Source: an uncultured Roseburia sp. (GTDB lineage: Bacteria > Bacillota > Clostridia > Lachnospirales > Lachnospiraceae). From it: a stretch of 56,458 nucleotides of DNA. The notes beneath the pieces are model-generated. The model did no database searches. It was not told where the DNA came from and saw only the letters and a program-made list of their open reading frames with translations. Both the position numbers and the translations under genes were made by a program. The stretch lies in contig CAJUNX010000028.1 in assembly GCA_910587865.1 (NCBI GenBank), forward strand, positions 1 to 56,458, given 5' to 3'. Each line of letters starts with the position of its first letter. Within the stretch, counting starts at the first letter, position 1. This document shows positions 48,785 through 56,458 of this stretch, piece after piece.

Positions 48785-51082
48785 ATGTTTCAGACATGGA
48801 TCACAAATCAGACCGCAAAACCGTTTTATGCGAGACGAACATTTGAACTGACAAAGCCGGTAAAACGCGTTGCAGCAAACGTCTGCGGACTGGGGCAGTT
48901 TGCGTTTTACGTCAACGGAAAAAAGGCAGGCGACCACGAACTGGATCCCGCCTGGACGGATTACCGGAAGCTTATTTATTATCTTACGTATGACGTAAAA
49001 GATCTGCTGCGGGAGGGGGAAAACGTGATCGGCGCAGAGGTGGGAAACGGCTGGTATCATAAATGCGATGAACATTATACCTTTTCGTTCCCGGATTTTA
49101 TGCCGCCGAACCCGAATCCGTACCGACCGTTCGGCAGCTGCCTGATTCTCGCGCTGGAGCTTATGCTGGAATATGAGGACGGGACCGCGGACCGGATCAC
49201 GGCGGATGAGCGCTTCCGCGTGAAGGAGCATTCTGTTGTGATGAGCAATGTCTACGGCTCGGAGACCATAGACGGCAGACTTGTACAAAAGGGCTGGTGC
49301 GCGGCCGGATTTGACGACAGCGCATGGCAGCAGGCATCCCGCGTGCCAGAGGAGGAGATTCCGGCGGCAGAGCTTCGGGAGCAGACCATGCCGCCGGTGA
49401 AGGTGACAGCTTCGTATCCCGGCCGTCTGTCCGGTGTGAGAAACGGGAGAGAGATTTATGATTTCGGTCAGAATATGTCTGGCATTCTGGAATTTGAGGC
49501 AAAGGGAAAAACCGGAGATGAGATCCGTGTTTATCCGGCGGAAAAGCTGGGGGCGGACGGTGACGTAGATCAGATCGCAAAAAACTGGACGACTGTGGAT
49601 TCCCGCATCACTTATCTCATCGGACACGATAACGTCTGGGAGCGCTGCCGTATGACCTTTACGTATTTTGCCGGGCGGTATGTGGGCGTGGAACTGCCGG
49701 AACATGCCGCGGTCCGCGCCCTCACCGCGCATGCGATAACCAGCGCGCACAGGACGGACGGGAGCTTCACCTGCGATGATGAGCGCTACAATCAGGTTTA
49801 CGCGATGATCGAGCGGACGGTTGAGGCAAATATGGTCGGCGTGCATACCGACTGCCCGACGATTGAGCGTTTCGCGTGGCAGGAACCGAACCATCTGATG
49901 GCGTGTTCCATTTTTTACATGAAAGACGGCAGGCTGCTGTGGGAAAAATTTCTGCGGGACATGCGCGCTGCACAGCATACGAAAGACGATTATTTCTATG
50001 ACTTCGAGGGTGAGAAATTTTATCCGGGCGACGGCCTGATGCCCTCTCAGTGTCCCTGCTACATTCCGAATGTGCTCCCGGTTCCCGGGATGGGAAGTTT
50101 TTATGATATCATCCCCTGGGGCAGCACGTGTATCCTGGGCGCATACTGGCACTACCGGTTTTACGGGGACAGAGGGATCATTGAGGATAATTACGGAGCC
50201 GGTCTTCGGTATTTCCGCTATCTGCTTACAAAAGTAAACAGAACCGGTTTTCTCTGTCACGGCCTGGGCGACTGGGGCAATCCGAAAAACGAGCTGGCGC
50301 GCGAAAATGTGGAGACCGCGTTTCTCTATGCAGACGCCGTGTGCCTGGCAGAATTTGCCGGAATCTTAAACCGCGGGGCGGAGCGGGAGGAGCTTTTAAG
50401 ACAGGCGGAGGAGATCCGGGATCGCTACAATGCGAAGCTGCTCATCCGCCATCCAAAGAACGGTTTCTGGTGCTACGGCCTGTGGAATGCCGGCCGCGGC
50501 GAAGCTGACGGAAGTACCCTCACACAGGCGGCACAGGCGCTTCCGCTGTTCTGGGGGATGGTGCCGGAAGAGAAAAAGGAGGATGTTATCCGGGCGCTGC
50601 GGGAAACGATCGATGCTGAGGGCGCGCTGATCGCCGGGGAGGTCGGCCTGCCGTATATCATTCAGTGTGCGCGAAAATACGGGATGAATGAGCAGATCAG
50701 CCGGTTTGTCCTGCGCGAAACGCATCCGGGCTATTATGCGTTTATTCTGGACGGCGAGACTACGCTGGGGGAATACTGGGAGACGAATCCGAGAAGCCAC
50801 TGCCACGATATGTTGGGGTATATCATCGAGTGGTATTATAACGGGATCGCGGGCATTCTGCCGGAGGAGCCGGGCTTTGCCAGAGTGACGATCCGCCCGT
50901 GGCTGCCAAAAAGTATTCATGAATTTACCTGCACCTACCGGTCAGTTAGGGGACAGATCCGCGTGCACGTAAAAGAGACGGCGGATGAAATACGGCTGAA
51001 GACAGAAATACCTGCAGATACAGAGTATACGATTGACGATGCCGGTCTGCGGGAAAGAGGGAAAAAAATATGTCTTGTCTGA
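48785..51082 (+). CDS. GH78-family alpha-L-rhamnosidase
   Basis: Seen: an N-terminal beta-sandwich (FYARRTFELTKPVKRVAANV, GQFAFYVNGKKAGDHELDPA with the W-T-D-Y-R-K-L-x-Y-Y-T-Y-D-V signature), a second sandwich (YDFGQNMSGILEFEAKGKTG), and the (alpha/alpha)6 barrel with THCPT-like VHTDCPTIERFAWQEPNHL, DGLMPSQ, GLGDWGNP and TLGEYWE. 765 residues from ATG 48785, behind AAGGAGG. No signal peptide, so intracellular. Known: removes terminal alpha-L-rhamnose. Last gene of the GH43/YesMN cluster. Confidence 0.85.
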   Translation: MFQTWITNQTAKPFYARRTFELTKPVKRVAANVCGLGQFAFYVNGKKAGDHELDPAWTDYRKLIYYLTYDVKDLLREGENVIGAEVGNGWYHKCDEHYTFSFPDFMPPNPNPYRPFGSCLILALELMLEYEDGTADRITADERFRVKEHSVVMSNVYGSETIDGRLVQKGWCAAGFDDSAWQQASRVPEEEIPAAELREQTMPPVKVTASYPGRLSGVRNGREIYDFGQNMSGILEFEAKGKTGDEIRVYPAEKLGADGDVDQIAKNWTTVDSRITYLIGHDNVWERCRMTFTYFAGRYVGVELPEHAAVRALTAHAITSAHRTDGSFTCDDERYNQVYAMIERTVEANMVGVHTDCPTIERFAWQEPNHLMACSIFYMKDGRLLWEKFLRDMRAAQHTKDDYFYDFEGEKFYPGDGLMPSQCPCYIPNVLPVPGMGSFYDIIPWGSTCILGAYWHYRFYGDRGIIEDNYGAGLRYFRYLLTKVNRTGFLCHGLGDWGNPKNELARENVETAFLYADAVCLAEFAGILNRGAEREELLRQAEEIRDRYNAKLLIRHPKNGFWCYGLWNAGRGEADGSTLTQAAQALPLFWGMVPEEKKEDVIRALRETIDAEGALIAGEVGLPYIIQCARKYGMNEQISRFVLRETHPGYYAFILDGETTLGEYWETNPRSHCHDMLGYIIEWYYNGIAGILPEEPGFARVTIRPWLPKSIHEFTCTYRSVRGQIRVHVKETADEIRLKTEIPADTEYTIDDAGLRERGKKICLV

Positions 51083-51131
51083 TCTGCCCATATTTTGTAA
51101 AATAGTTTTGCCGGCTGAAAAAGGGAATGAG

Positions 51132-51149
51132 GCGATGCGCCGGCATCGC
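51132..51149 (+). other. Stem-loop between GH78 and larC
   Basis: GCGATGC (51132-51138) and GCATCGC (51143-51149) form a perfect seven-pair stem with a four-base loop; no T-run follows, so a terminator role is doubtful. Confidence 0.3.
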
Positions 51150-51190
51150 AGGCGGATAGCCGGAAAACAGGCAGAAAGGGGACAGCAGAT

Positions 51191-53011
51191 ATGGGACAGA
51201 CACTCTATCTGGAATGTTATACAGGAATCAGCGGAGATATGGCGGTGGCGGCGCTTCTTGACCTGGGCGCGGATCAGAAGGTGCTTAAGGAGGCACTGAA
51301 CAGCCTCCCGGTGCAGGGGTTTCAGATACAGGTGAGTCGGGTGAAAAAGGCCGGGCTGGATGTGTGTGATTTTGACGTGAAGCTGGACGCAGAGCATGAG
51401 AACCATGATCACGATATGGAATATCTGTACGGCCATGTGCACGGAGCCGGGGAGCACGGTGGAGAGCATGAGCATGGAGCCGGTGGCCACAGTCATGGTC
51501 ATGAACACGAGGAGCACAGTCATGAACACGTGCATGGTCAAGAGCATGGGGAACACAGTCATGAGCATAAGCACAGCCATGCCGTGGACAGCGGGCAGGC
51601 GGTGCAGGAGCACATGAATGATCATGGAGAGGAGCATATTCATGAACACGTGCATGGTCAAGAGCACGGTGGTCACAGTCATGCGCACGGTGGAGAGCAT
51701 GAGCATGGAGCCGGTGGCCACAGTCATGATCATGGTCATGGGGAGCACAGTCATGAGCATAAGCACAGTCATGCGGCGGACAGCGGGCGGGCGGTGCAGG
51801 AGCACATGAATGATCATGGAGAGGAGCATATTCATGAACACGATGGTCACAGTCATGAACACGTGCATAACCATGAACATACCAGCGGACATCATCATGA
51901 GCATCGCGGTCTGCCGGAAATTCTTGCGATCATTGACGCGGCGGCCATGACGGATCGGGCAAAGGAGACGGCACGCCGGATCTTTACCGTGCTTGCGGAT
52001 GCGGAGGCGAAGGCGCACGGCGTACCGGCGGATCAGGTGCATTTTCATGAAGTGGGCGCGATCGACTCCATCGCAGACATCCTTGCCGTGGCCGTGTGCC
52101 TGGACAATCTGGATATCACGGAAGTTATCGTGCCGTATCTGTGTGAAGGAAGAGGGACGGTTCGCTGCCAGCACGGGATTCTGCCGGTGCCGGTGCCCGC
52201 GGTGGCAAATATTGTGCAGAAACACGGGCTTGCACTGCGTATACTGGAGACGGAGGGAGAGCTGGTCACGCCGACCGGTGCAGCGGTGGTGGCGGCTGTC
52301 CGTACATCGGACCGGCTGCCGGAGCATTTTGTGATCCAAAACATCGGCATCGGAGCCGGGAAGAGGAAGTATGAGAATCCGAGCCTGCTGCGGGCCATGC
52401 TGATCAAGGAGCAGGAGCCGGAGACGGGGAAAACGTCGTGGGAGCGGGAGCCGGTATCGGCGTGCGGTGCGGCGCAGGGACAGCGGGAGCCGGTATCGGC
52501 GTGCGGTGCGGTGCAGGGACAGCCGGCGGAGCCGTCATGCCGGACGGACTGTATTTATAAGCTGGAGACAAATATTGATGACTGTACCGGGGAGGCGCTC
52601 GGGCATGTGATGGAGAAACTTCTTCTGAGCGGTGCACGCGACGTTCATTTTGTACCGGTTTACATGAAGAAACACAGGCCTGCCTATGAACTCTGTGTCA
52701 TCTGCAGCGAAGCGCAGATACCTGCCCTTGAGGCGATCATTTTTAAGGAAACGACTACGATCGGCATTCGAAGAATCCGCATGGAGCGGACGGTGCTGAG
52801 AAGAGAGAAGGACACGGTAATGCTCCCGTGCGGAGCGCTTGCTGTGAAAAAATGTACGCTGCCCGACGGGGAGGTGCGCTGCTACCCGGAATATGAGAGC
52901 GCAGCCGCGCTTGCGAAAGCGCAGGGGCTGCCGTTTCTGCAGGTGATGGAGCAGTTTTACCGATTTGCAGACCAGGAAAATCCGCAGATAAAGGCGGAGG
53001 CGTGGCTGTAA
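51191..53011 (+). CDS. larC: LarC, nickel-pincer cofactor biosynthesis protein, with giant His-rich insert
   Basis: Seen: LarC start YLECYTGISGDMAVAALLDL, then after about residue 70 a His/Glu/Gly-rich insert of roughly 170 residues made of HSHEH, HEHG and HVHG units. The core resumes with LPEILAIIDAA and VHFHEVGAIDSIADILAVAV, and the C-terminal LarC2 domain with KLETNIDDCTGEALGHVMEK. Between the two halves a linker holds a repeated 13-residue unit (QREPVSACGAAQG). 606 residues against about 400 in typical LarC. Known: LarC inserts nickel into the pyridinium dithioacid cofactor, and in Lactobacillus the two halves are joined by ribosomal frameshifting. Here they are one continuous frame. larE follows. 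Confidence 0.9.
   Translation: MGQTLYLECYTGISGDMAVAALLDLGADQKVLKEALNSLPVQGFQIQVSRVKKAGLDVCDFDVKLDAEHENHDHDMEYLYGHVHGAGEHGGEHEHGAGGHSHGHEHEEHSHEHVHGQEHGEHSHEHKHSHAVDSGQAVQEHMNDHGEEHIHEHVHGQEHGGHSHAHGGEHEHGAGGHSHDHGHGEHSHEHKHSHAADSGRAVQEHMNDHGEEHIHEHDGHSHEHVHNHEHTSGHHHEHRGLPEILAIIDAAAMTDRAKETARRIFTVLADAEAKAHGVPADQVHFHEVGAIDSIADILAVAVCLDNLDITEVIVPYLCEGRGTVRCQHGILPVPVPAVANIVQKHGLALRILETEGELVTPTGAAVVAAVRTSDRLPEHFVIQNIGIGAGKRKYENPSLLRAMLIKEQEPETGKTSWEREPVSACGAAQGQREPVSACGAVQGQPAEPSCRTDCIYKLETNIDDCTGEALGHVMEKLLLSGARDVHFVPVYMKKHRPAYELCVICSEAQIPALEAIIFKETTTIGIRRIRMERTVLRREKDTVMLPCGALAVKKCTLPDGEVRCYPEYESAAALAKAQGLPFLQVMEQFYRFADQENPQIKAEAWL
51455..51842 (+). repeat. Long internal repeats coding the His-rich part of LarC
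   Basis: The block starting CACGGTGGAGAGCATGAGCA recurs 231 bp apart (51455, 51686). The block starting CACAGTCATGAGCATAAGCA recurs 192 bp apart (51554, 51746) and stays near-identical for about 90 bases. All offsets are multiples of three, indicating recent in-frame duplications. Confidence 0.85.
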
Positions 53012-53140
53012 AGCTCCGCACACAACAGGATTTCACAGAGCATAAAAATGCGTGCACAACAAAGATTCGGAGAGCGGATTTTGTCAGGAACAGGATCAAA
53101 AAGGAAAAGACAGTTCAAAGCGGTTGGGAGAAAGCGGGAA

Positions 53141-54019
53141 ATGTATTCACAGAGAGATCATCAGGAAGAAAAGAAAACATCGGGGCGGCAGGTCTGCTGC
53201 TATGAGGAAAAGCGTGACAGCCTGCGGGTCGCGCTTGCCGGATATGCGCGCAATGATGTGATGGTGGCGTTTTCCGGCGGGGTGGACAGCGCTCTGCTGC
53301 TGCGGATGGCGGTGGAGGCAGCACAAAAACAGGGCAGCCGCGTGTATGCGGTGACAATGCAGACCAGGCTGCACCCGCTTGGGGAAATCCGTGAGGCGGA
53401 GGCGCTTGCGGCGGAGATCGGCGCAGAACACGTGGTGATTCCGGTGGATGAACTTGAGGACGCCGGGATCGGGAATAACCCAGAAGACCGCTGCTACCGG
53501 TGCAAAAAATACCTGTTTCTTCGGATATTAAAAAAAGCGGACGAACGGAAAGCCGTCGTGGTACTTGAGGGAACCAACGAGGACGACCTGCATGTTTACC
53601 GTCCGGGAATCCGCGCGATAAGGGAGCTTGGGATAAAAAGTCCGCTTGCGGATGCGGGTATGACAAAGGAAGAGGTGCGCAGGCTTGCAGCGGAGTATAA
53701 TATGGCCGTTGCGTCAAAACCGGCGGTGCCGTGTCTTGCAACACGTTTTCCCTACGGAACGGAACTTACCTGTGATAAATTAAAACGTGTGGGTGAGGGG
53801 GAAGCGTTTTTAACATCACTCGGCCTTCGGAATGTGCGTTTGCGCGTGCACGATACGATTGCCCGGATCGAGGTGGACGCGGAGGAATTTCCGGTGATCA
53901 TCGGATATCGGGATAAAATTATAAATGTTTTAAACGAACTGGGATATTCATATGTCACGCTGGATCTCGCCGGATTTCGCTCCGGCAGTATGGACATCGG
54001 GCTGGATCAGAAGCAGTGA
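53141..54019 (+). CDS. larE: LarE, sulfur insertase for the nickel-pincer cofactor
   Basis: Seen: PP-loop VMVAFSGGVDSALLLRMAVE, GTNEDDLHVYRPG, the conserved cysteine in SKPAVPCLATRFPYG, and a second pair C-Y-R-C in NNPEDRCYRCKKYLF. About 293 residues from ATG 53141; an in-frame ATG at 53048 would add a basic 31-residue extension with a poor ribosome binding site. Known: LarE adenylates the cofactor precursor and transfers sulfur. Some LarE proteins sacrifice a single Cys, others use three Cys to hold a [4Fe-4S] cluster; the Cys pattern here fits the latter. larB and larA are not in the window. Confidence 0.9.
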   Translation: MYSQRDHQEEKKTSGRQVCCYEEKRDSLRVALAGYARNDVMVAFSGGVDSALLLRMAVEAAQKQGSRVYAVTMQTRLHPLGEIREAEALAAEIGAEHVVIPVDELEDAGIGNNPEDRCYRCKKYLFLRILKKADERKAVVVLEGTNEDDLHVYRPGIRAIRELGIKSPLADAGMTKEEVRRLAAEYNMAVASKPAVPCLATRFPYGTELTCDKLKRVGEGEAFLTSLGLRNVRLRVHDTIARIEVDAEEFPVIIGYRDKIINVLNELGYSYVTLDLAGFRSGSMDIGLDQKQ

Positions 54020-54092
54020 ACAGGCGGAATTTGTTTCAGAGCATGTACGGCATCTGACAGCACCCGCTGTCCGGAGTACCGGGAAACCCCGG

Positions 54093-54707
54093 TTAAGACA
54101 GTAAATGGAATGTCACGGCGGAAAACGTAATATAGTTTCCGATATTCGGTATTATCAGTGCGGCGGCGCAGTCCACGAGAAACAGAAGTATAAGAACGGA
54201 GAGGACGACGGTTCGCACAGTAGTGGAAAGCAGCAGCCACCATTTGGAAAAAATGCCGGACAGAACACAGACCCATATGACGCCGGCAATGCCGAATCCG
54301 ATCGCGGACCAGAGACAGATATAACCGTGAACATTCAGAACATACCCGCGGTAATCCCAGTAGCGCAGATTCCATATCGCATCAAGAAACCACCCGATCA
54401 CAAGTTCCAGCCCGCTTCCGATGAGAAGTGAAAGCAGAAAAACGGTGACCGGGTGTTTTTCAAATCGTTTCAGCAGCAGATAAAAAAGCACGGCGCCTGT
54501 TCCATAGACGGGCAGCCAGGGGCCGTAGAGAAATCCGCGGTTGGCAAAGGTGTGTTCTTTTATCAGCAAAAGCAGTACCTCCCACAAAAATCCGCCGACG
54601 GAAGTCAGAAAAAAGAAAAAGATCAGCTGTGAAAGTGTGGATGCGGTATCATTCTGCTCCGGTGTGCAGAGTTGGCGAAAATCCGGCAGATGTTTTTGTT
54701 TTTTCAT
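54093..54707 (-). CDS. CmpB-like multi-pass membrane protein (putative ABC transporter permease family)
   Basis: Seen: about 205 residues with five or six hydrophobic helices. Family text includes FFFFLTSVGGFLWEVLLLLI, NRGFLYGPWLPVYGTGAVLF and WNLRYWDYRGYVLNVHGYIC, the W-E, G-F-L-Y-G-P-x-x-P-x-Y-G and W-D-Y pattern of the PF06541-type proteins. ATG 54707 is preferred over 54779, which lies in the guaA promoter region. Known: the annotation as permease is weakly supported; the true role is unknown. Convergent with larE; divergent from guaA. Confidence 0.75.
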   Translation of the reverse strand: MKKQKHLPDFRQLCTPEQNDTASTLSQLIFFFFLTSVGGFLWEVLLLLIKEHTFANRGFLYGPWLPVYGTGAVLFYLLLKRFEKHPVTVFLLSLLIGSGLELVIGWFLDAIWNLRYWDYRGYVLNVHGYICLWSAIGFGIAGVIWVCVLSGIFSKWWLLLSTTVRTVVLSVLILLFLVDCAAALIIPNIGNYITFSAVTFHLLS

Positions 54708-54772
54708 AAGAATAGTATGTTCCGCGAAACGGAATGTATGCATAAAAAGAACAGCCGTCCCGGAAAAAAATC

Positions 54773-54801
54773 TTGTCATGTAAAGAAACGTATTTTATAA
54801 T
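54773..54801 (+). promoter_or_regulatory. Promoter of the full-length guaA
   Basis: TTGTCA (54773-54778) and TATAAT (54796-54801) with a 17-bp spacer, about 40 bases before the ATG. The leader is too short for a purine riboswitch. Confidence 0.6.
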
Positions 54802-54840
54802 AAGGTAATTTAAAAAAACAGAGAAAGGCTGGGCGAAAAG

Positions 54841-56415
54841 ATGAAAGAGAAACTTTCCGGTAAAACGGATTTTTACCAGGAGAAAATAATCGTGATTGAT
54901 TTTGGCGGACAGTATAACCAGCTGGTTGCCAGACGCGTCAGGGAATGTAATGTTTACTGTGAAATCTGTTCCTATCGGACCGATATAGAAAAGATTAAGG
55001 AGATGAACCCGAAGGGAATCATTTTAACGGGCGGACCGAACAGCTGTTATGAGGAGGGAGCCCCGTCCTGCACGAAGGAGCTGTTTGAACTCGGAGTTCC
55101 TGTGCTGGGACTCTGCTACGGCGCACAGCTGATGATGCATGTGCTGGGCGGAAAGGTGGAGAAAGCCCCGGTGCGTGAATACGGGAAAACGGAGGTGACG
55201 GTGGAGCCGGCATCCCCGCTGTTTACGGATATTCCGACCCGTACGATCTGCTGGATGAGTCATTTTGATTATATTTCCAGGCCGGCGCCCGGTTTTAAGG
55301 TTACGGCACATACGGATGACTGTCCGGTTGCCGCGGCTGAAGATTTAAAGCGGAATCTTTATGCGATTCAGTTTCATCCGGAGGTACTTCACACCCAGGA
55401 AGGAACGAAGATGCTGCGCAATTTTGTGCAGGGCGTCTGCGGCTGTGCGGGAATCTGGCGGATGGATTCGTTTGTAGAGCATGCGATTGCGGAAATTCGT
55501 GAGAAGGTCGGAGATGGAAAAGTGCTCTGCGGCCTGTCCGGCGGGGTCGATTCCTCGGTGGCGGCAGTGCTGCTCTCGAAGGCGGTCGGCGACCAGCTCA
55601 CCTGCGTCTTTGTCGATCACGGGCTCCTTCGTAAAAATGAGGGCGACGAGGTCGAGGAGGTATTCGGTCCGGGCGGCCCTTATGAACTGAATTTTATCCG
55701 TGTCAATGCGCAGGACCGCTTCTATGTGAAATTAGCCGGTGTGACGGAGCCGGAAGAGAAGCGCAAGATCATCGGCGAAGAATTTATCCGGGTGTTTGAG
55801 GAAGAGGCAAAGAAGATCGGCGCGGTCGAATTTCTCGTGCAGGGAACGATCTATCCGGACGTTGTGGAGAGCGGACTCGGCGGTGAATCCGCTGTGATCA
55901 AGTCGCACCACAATGTCGGCGGCCTGCCGGATTATGTGGATTTTAAGGAGATTATCGAGCCGCTGCGCAATCTGTTCAAGGATGAGGTGCGAAAGGCAGG
56001 GCTCGAGCTTGGCATTCCGGAGAAGCTGGTCTATCGCCAGCCCTTCCCGGGCCCGGGGCTTGGGATACGGATTATCGGAGACGTCACGGCCGAGAAGGTG
56101 CGGATCGTGCAGGACGCCGATGCGATTTACCGAGAAGAGATCGCAAATGCCGGGCTGGACCGGACGATCGGGCAGTATTTTGCGGTGCTCACAAATATGC
56201 GTTCCGTCGGCGTGATGGGGGACGAGCGGACGTATGATTATGCCGTGGCACTGAGGGCGGTGAATACGGTGGATTTCATGACGGCGGAGAGTGCGGAGGT
56301 GCCGTTTGGGGTGCTGCAGACGGTGATGAGCCGGATTATCAATGAGGTGCGGGGGGTGAACCGGGTGTTCTATGACCTGACGAGTAAGCCGCCGGGGACG
56401 ATTGAGTTCGAGTGA
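54841..56415 (+). CDS. guaA: GMP synthase (glutamine-hydrolysing), full length
   Basis: Seen: amidotransferase domain with nucleophile Cys in GLCYGAQLM, catalytic His-Glu in IQFHPEVLHTQEG, then the ATP-pyrophosphatase P-loop LSGGVDSSVAAVL, IKSHHNVGGLP, RQPFPGPGLGIR and C-terminal KPPGTIEFE. 524 residues, normal length. Known: converts XMP, glutamine and ATP to GMP. It is presumably the housekeeping enzyme, in contrast to the glutaminase-defective copy at 3850-5142. The window ends 43 bases after its stop codon in a tract that resembles the one after the first copy. Confidence 0.95.
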   Translation: MKEKLSGKTDFYQEKIIVIDFGGQYNQLVARRVRECNVYCEICSYRTDIEKIKEMNPKGIILTGGPNSCYEEGAPSCTKELFELGVPVLGLCYGAQLMMHVLGGKVEKAPVREYGKTEVTVEPASPLFTDIPTRTICWMSHFDYISRPAPGFKVTAHTDDCPVAAAEDLKRNLYAIQFHPEVLHTQEGTKMLRNFVQGVCGCAGIWRMDSFVEHAIAEIREKVGDGKVLCGLSGGVDSSVAAVLLSKAVGDQLTCVFVDHGLLRKNEGDEVEEVFGPGGPYELNFIRVNAQDRFYVKLAGVTEPEEKRKIIGEEFIRVFEEEAKKIGAVEFLVQGTIYPDVVESGLGGESAVIKSHHNVGGLPDYVDFKEIIEPLRNLFKDEVRKAGLELGIPEKLVYRQPFPGPGLGIRIIGDVTAEKVRIVQDADAIYREEIANAGLDRTIGQYFAVLTNMRSVGVMGDERTYDYAVALRAVNTVDFMTAESAEVPFGVLQTVMSRIINEVRGVNRVFYDLTSKPPGTIEFE

Positions 56416-56458
56416 TGAAATGAGCTTTAAGAAGCTAGTGTTTATACGGATTGCAAGC
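56410..56458 (+). other. Candidate attachment-site tract at guaA 3' end (second copy)
   Basis: This tract begins with GAGTGATGAAATG, as at 5137, and keeps a dyad at the same place although the bases differ (AGCTT-TAAG-AAGCT here, GGCTTT-A-AAAGCC there). It runs to the window end at TTGCAAGC, paralleling ATGCAAGC at 5178-5185. Suggests a second insertion junction or a shared attachment sequence. Confidence 0.45.

Noticed and set aside
48758..50260. 500-codon open frame on the minus strand
   Set aside because: Antisense to the GH78 gene, whose motifs are unambiguous. The antisense text shows no recognisable domain.
51455..51842. Regularly spaced repeats that could suggest a CRISPR array
   Set aside because: Repeats are in frame within larC, encode His-rich units, lack constant repeat/unique spacer structure and have no cas genes nearby.
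50942..52339. 465-codon minus-strand frame with Met/Val/Leu repeats resembling membrane helices
   Set aside because: It is the reverse reading of the His-rich repeats of larC (CAT/CAC codons read as ATG/GTG), not an independent membrane protein.
5137..56458. The whole 51-kb interval as one integrative element bounded by guaA-type sites
   Set aside because: Both sites are preceded by full guaA-like genes rather than a short repeat. Most of the interval holds ordinary chromosomal-type genes with uniform GC, and no conjugation genes are present.

Overview
The window looks like chromosomal DNA from a moderately GC-rich gut Clostridia, most likely Lachnospiraceae. The reasons are strong AGGAGG-type ribosome binding sites, a SipW-type signal peptidase, YesM/YesN regulation of glycoside hydrolases, a DUF3796/XRE pair, an Rpn-type nuclease, LarC/LarE and a YkgJ-type cysteine protein. 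No rRNA, tRNA or CRISPR array is visible. The species cannot be named from the sequence alone.

Layout. (1) 1-3.8 kb: a zinc-ribbon/AP2-like DNA-binding protein and a surface-protein locus with its own SipW-like signal peptidase. One secreted protein there is broken by a 66-bp in-frame duplication that carries a stop codon. (2) 3.85-5.14 kb: a short guaA paralogue whose glutaminase half is degenerate. (3) 5.14-12.2 kb: an AT-rich mosaic island starting at the guaA 3' end. It holds a dead tyrosine-integrase remnant, a serine-recombinase tail, a truncated YhcG nuclease, two GNAT acetyltransferases (one truncated), a DUF3784 protein, a DUF3796/XRE pair, a decayed GH43 and an HxlR/radical-SAM pair. 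(4) 12.1-22.8 kb: a MarR regulator, then a compact operon of amidohydrolase, Opp/Dpp-type ABC importer (SBP, two permeases, two ATPases), an ATC-hydrolase-like protein, an SdhA/FrdA-like flavoprotein and a very small [2Fe-2S] partner. I regard this as the best candidate for an undescribed uptake-and-reduction pathway. (5) 22.9-26.1 kb: YkgJ-type protein, M28 peptidase and a LacI regulator. (6) 26.1-32.2 kb: a LacI-type promoter/operator region and an operon of GH106-like hydrolase, AlsK-like ROK kinase and two Gfo/Idh/MocA oxidoreductases. (7) 32.3-38.5 kb, minus strand: a cell-envelope two-component locus with a repeat-bearing secreted protein, OmpR-type regulator, histidine kinase with a repeat tail, membrane-anchored protein and an amidase-deacetylase fusion preceded by four 11-bp direct repeats. 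(8) 38.7-43.6 kb: cysK, an esterase, a Nif3-like protein, an Rpn nuclease and a DUF1835/DUF3658-like protein. (9) 43.7-51.1 kb: two GH43 enzymes, a YesM/YesN pair and a GH78 rhamnosidase. (10) 51.2-54.0 kb: larC with a very long His-rich insert, and larE. (11) 54.1-56.4 kb: a CmpB-like membrane protein and a complete guaA. The DNA after this guaA resembles the DNA after the first one.

Taken together, the carbohydrate loci (GH106-like, GH78, GH43 twice, sugar kinase, dehydrogenases) point to use of rhamnose-, arabinose- and galactose-containing plant glycans such as rhamnogalacturonan or arabinogalactan side chains. The guaA 3' end appears to be an integration hotspot, judging from the recombinase remnants next to the first copy and the shared tract after both. 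Product names come from motif recognition by eye; no database search was run.
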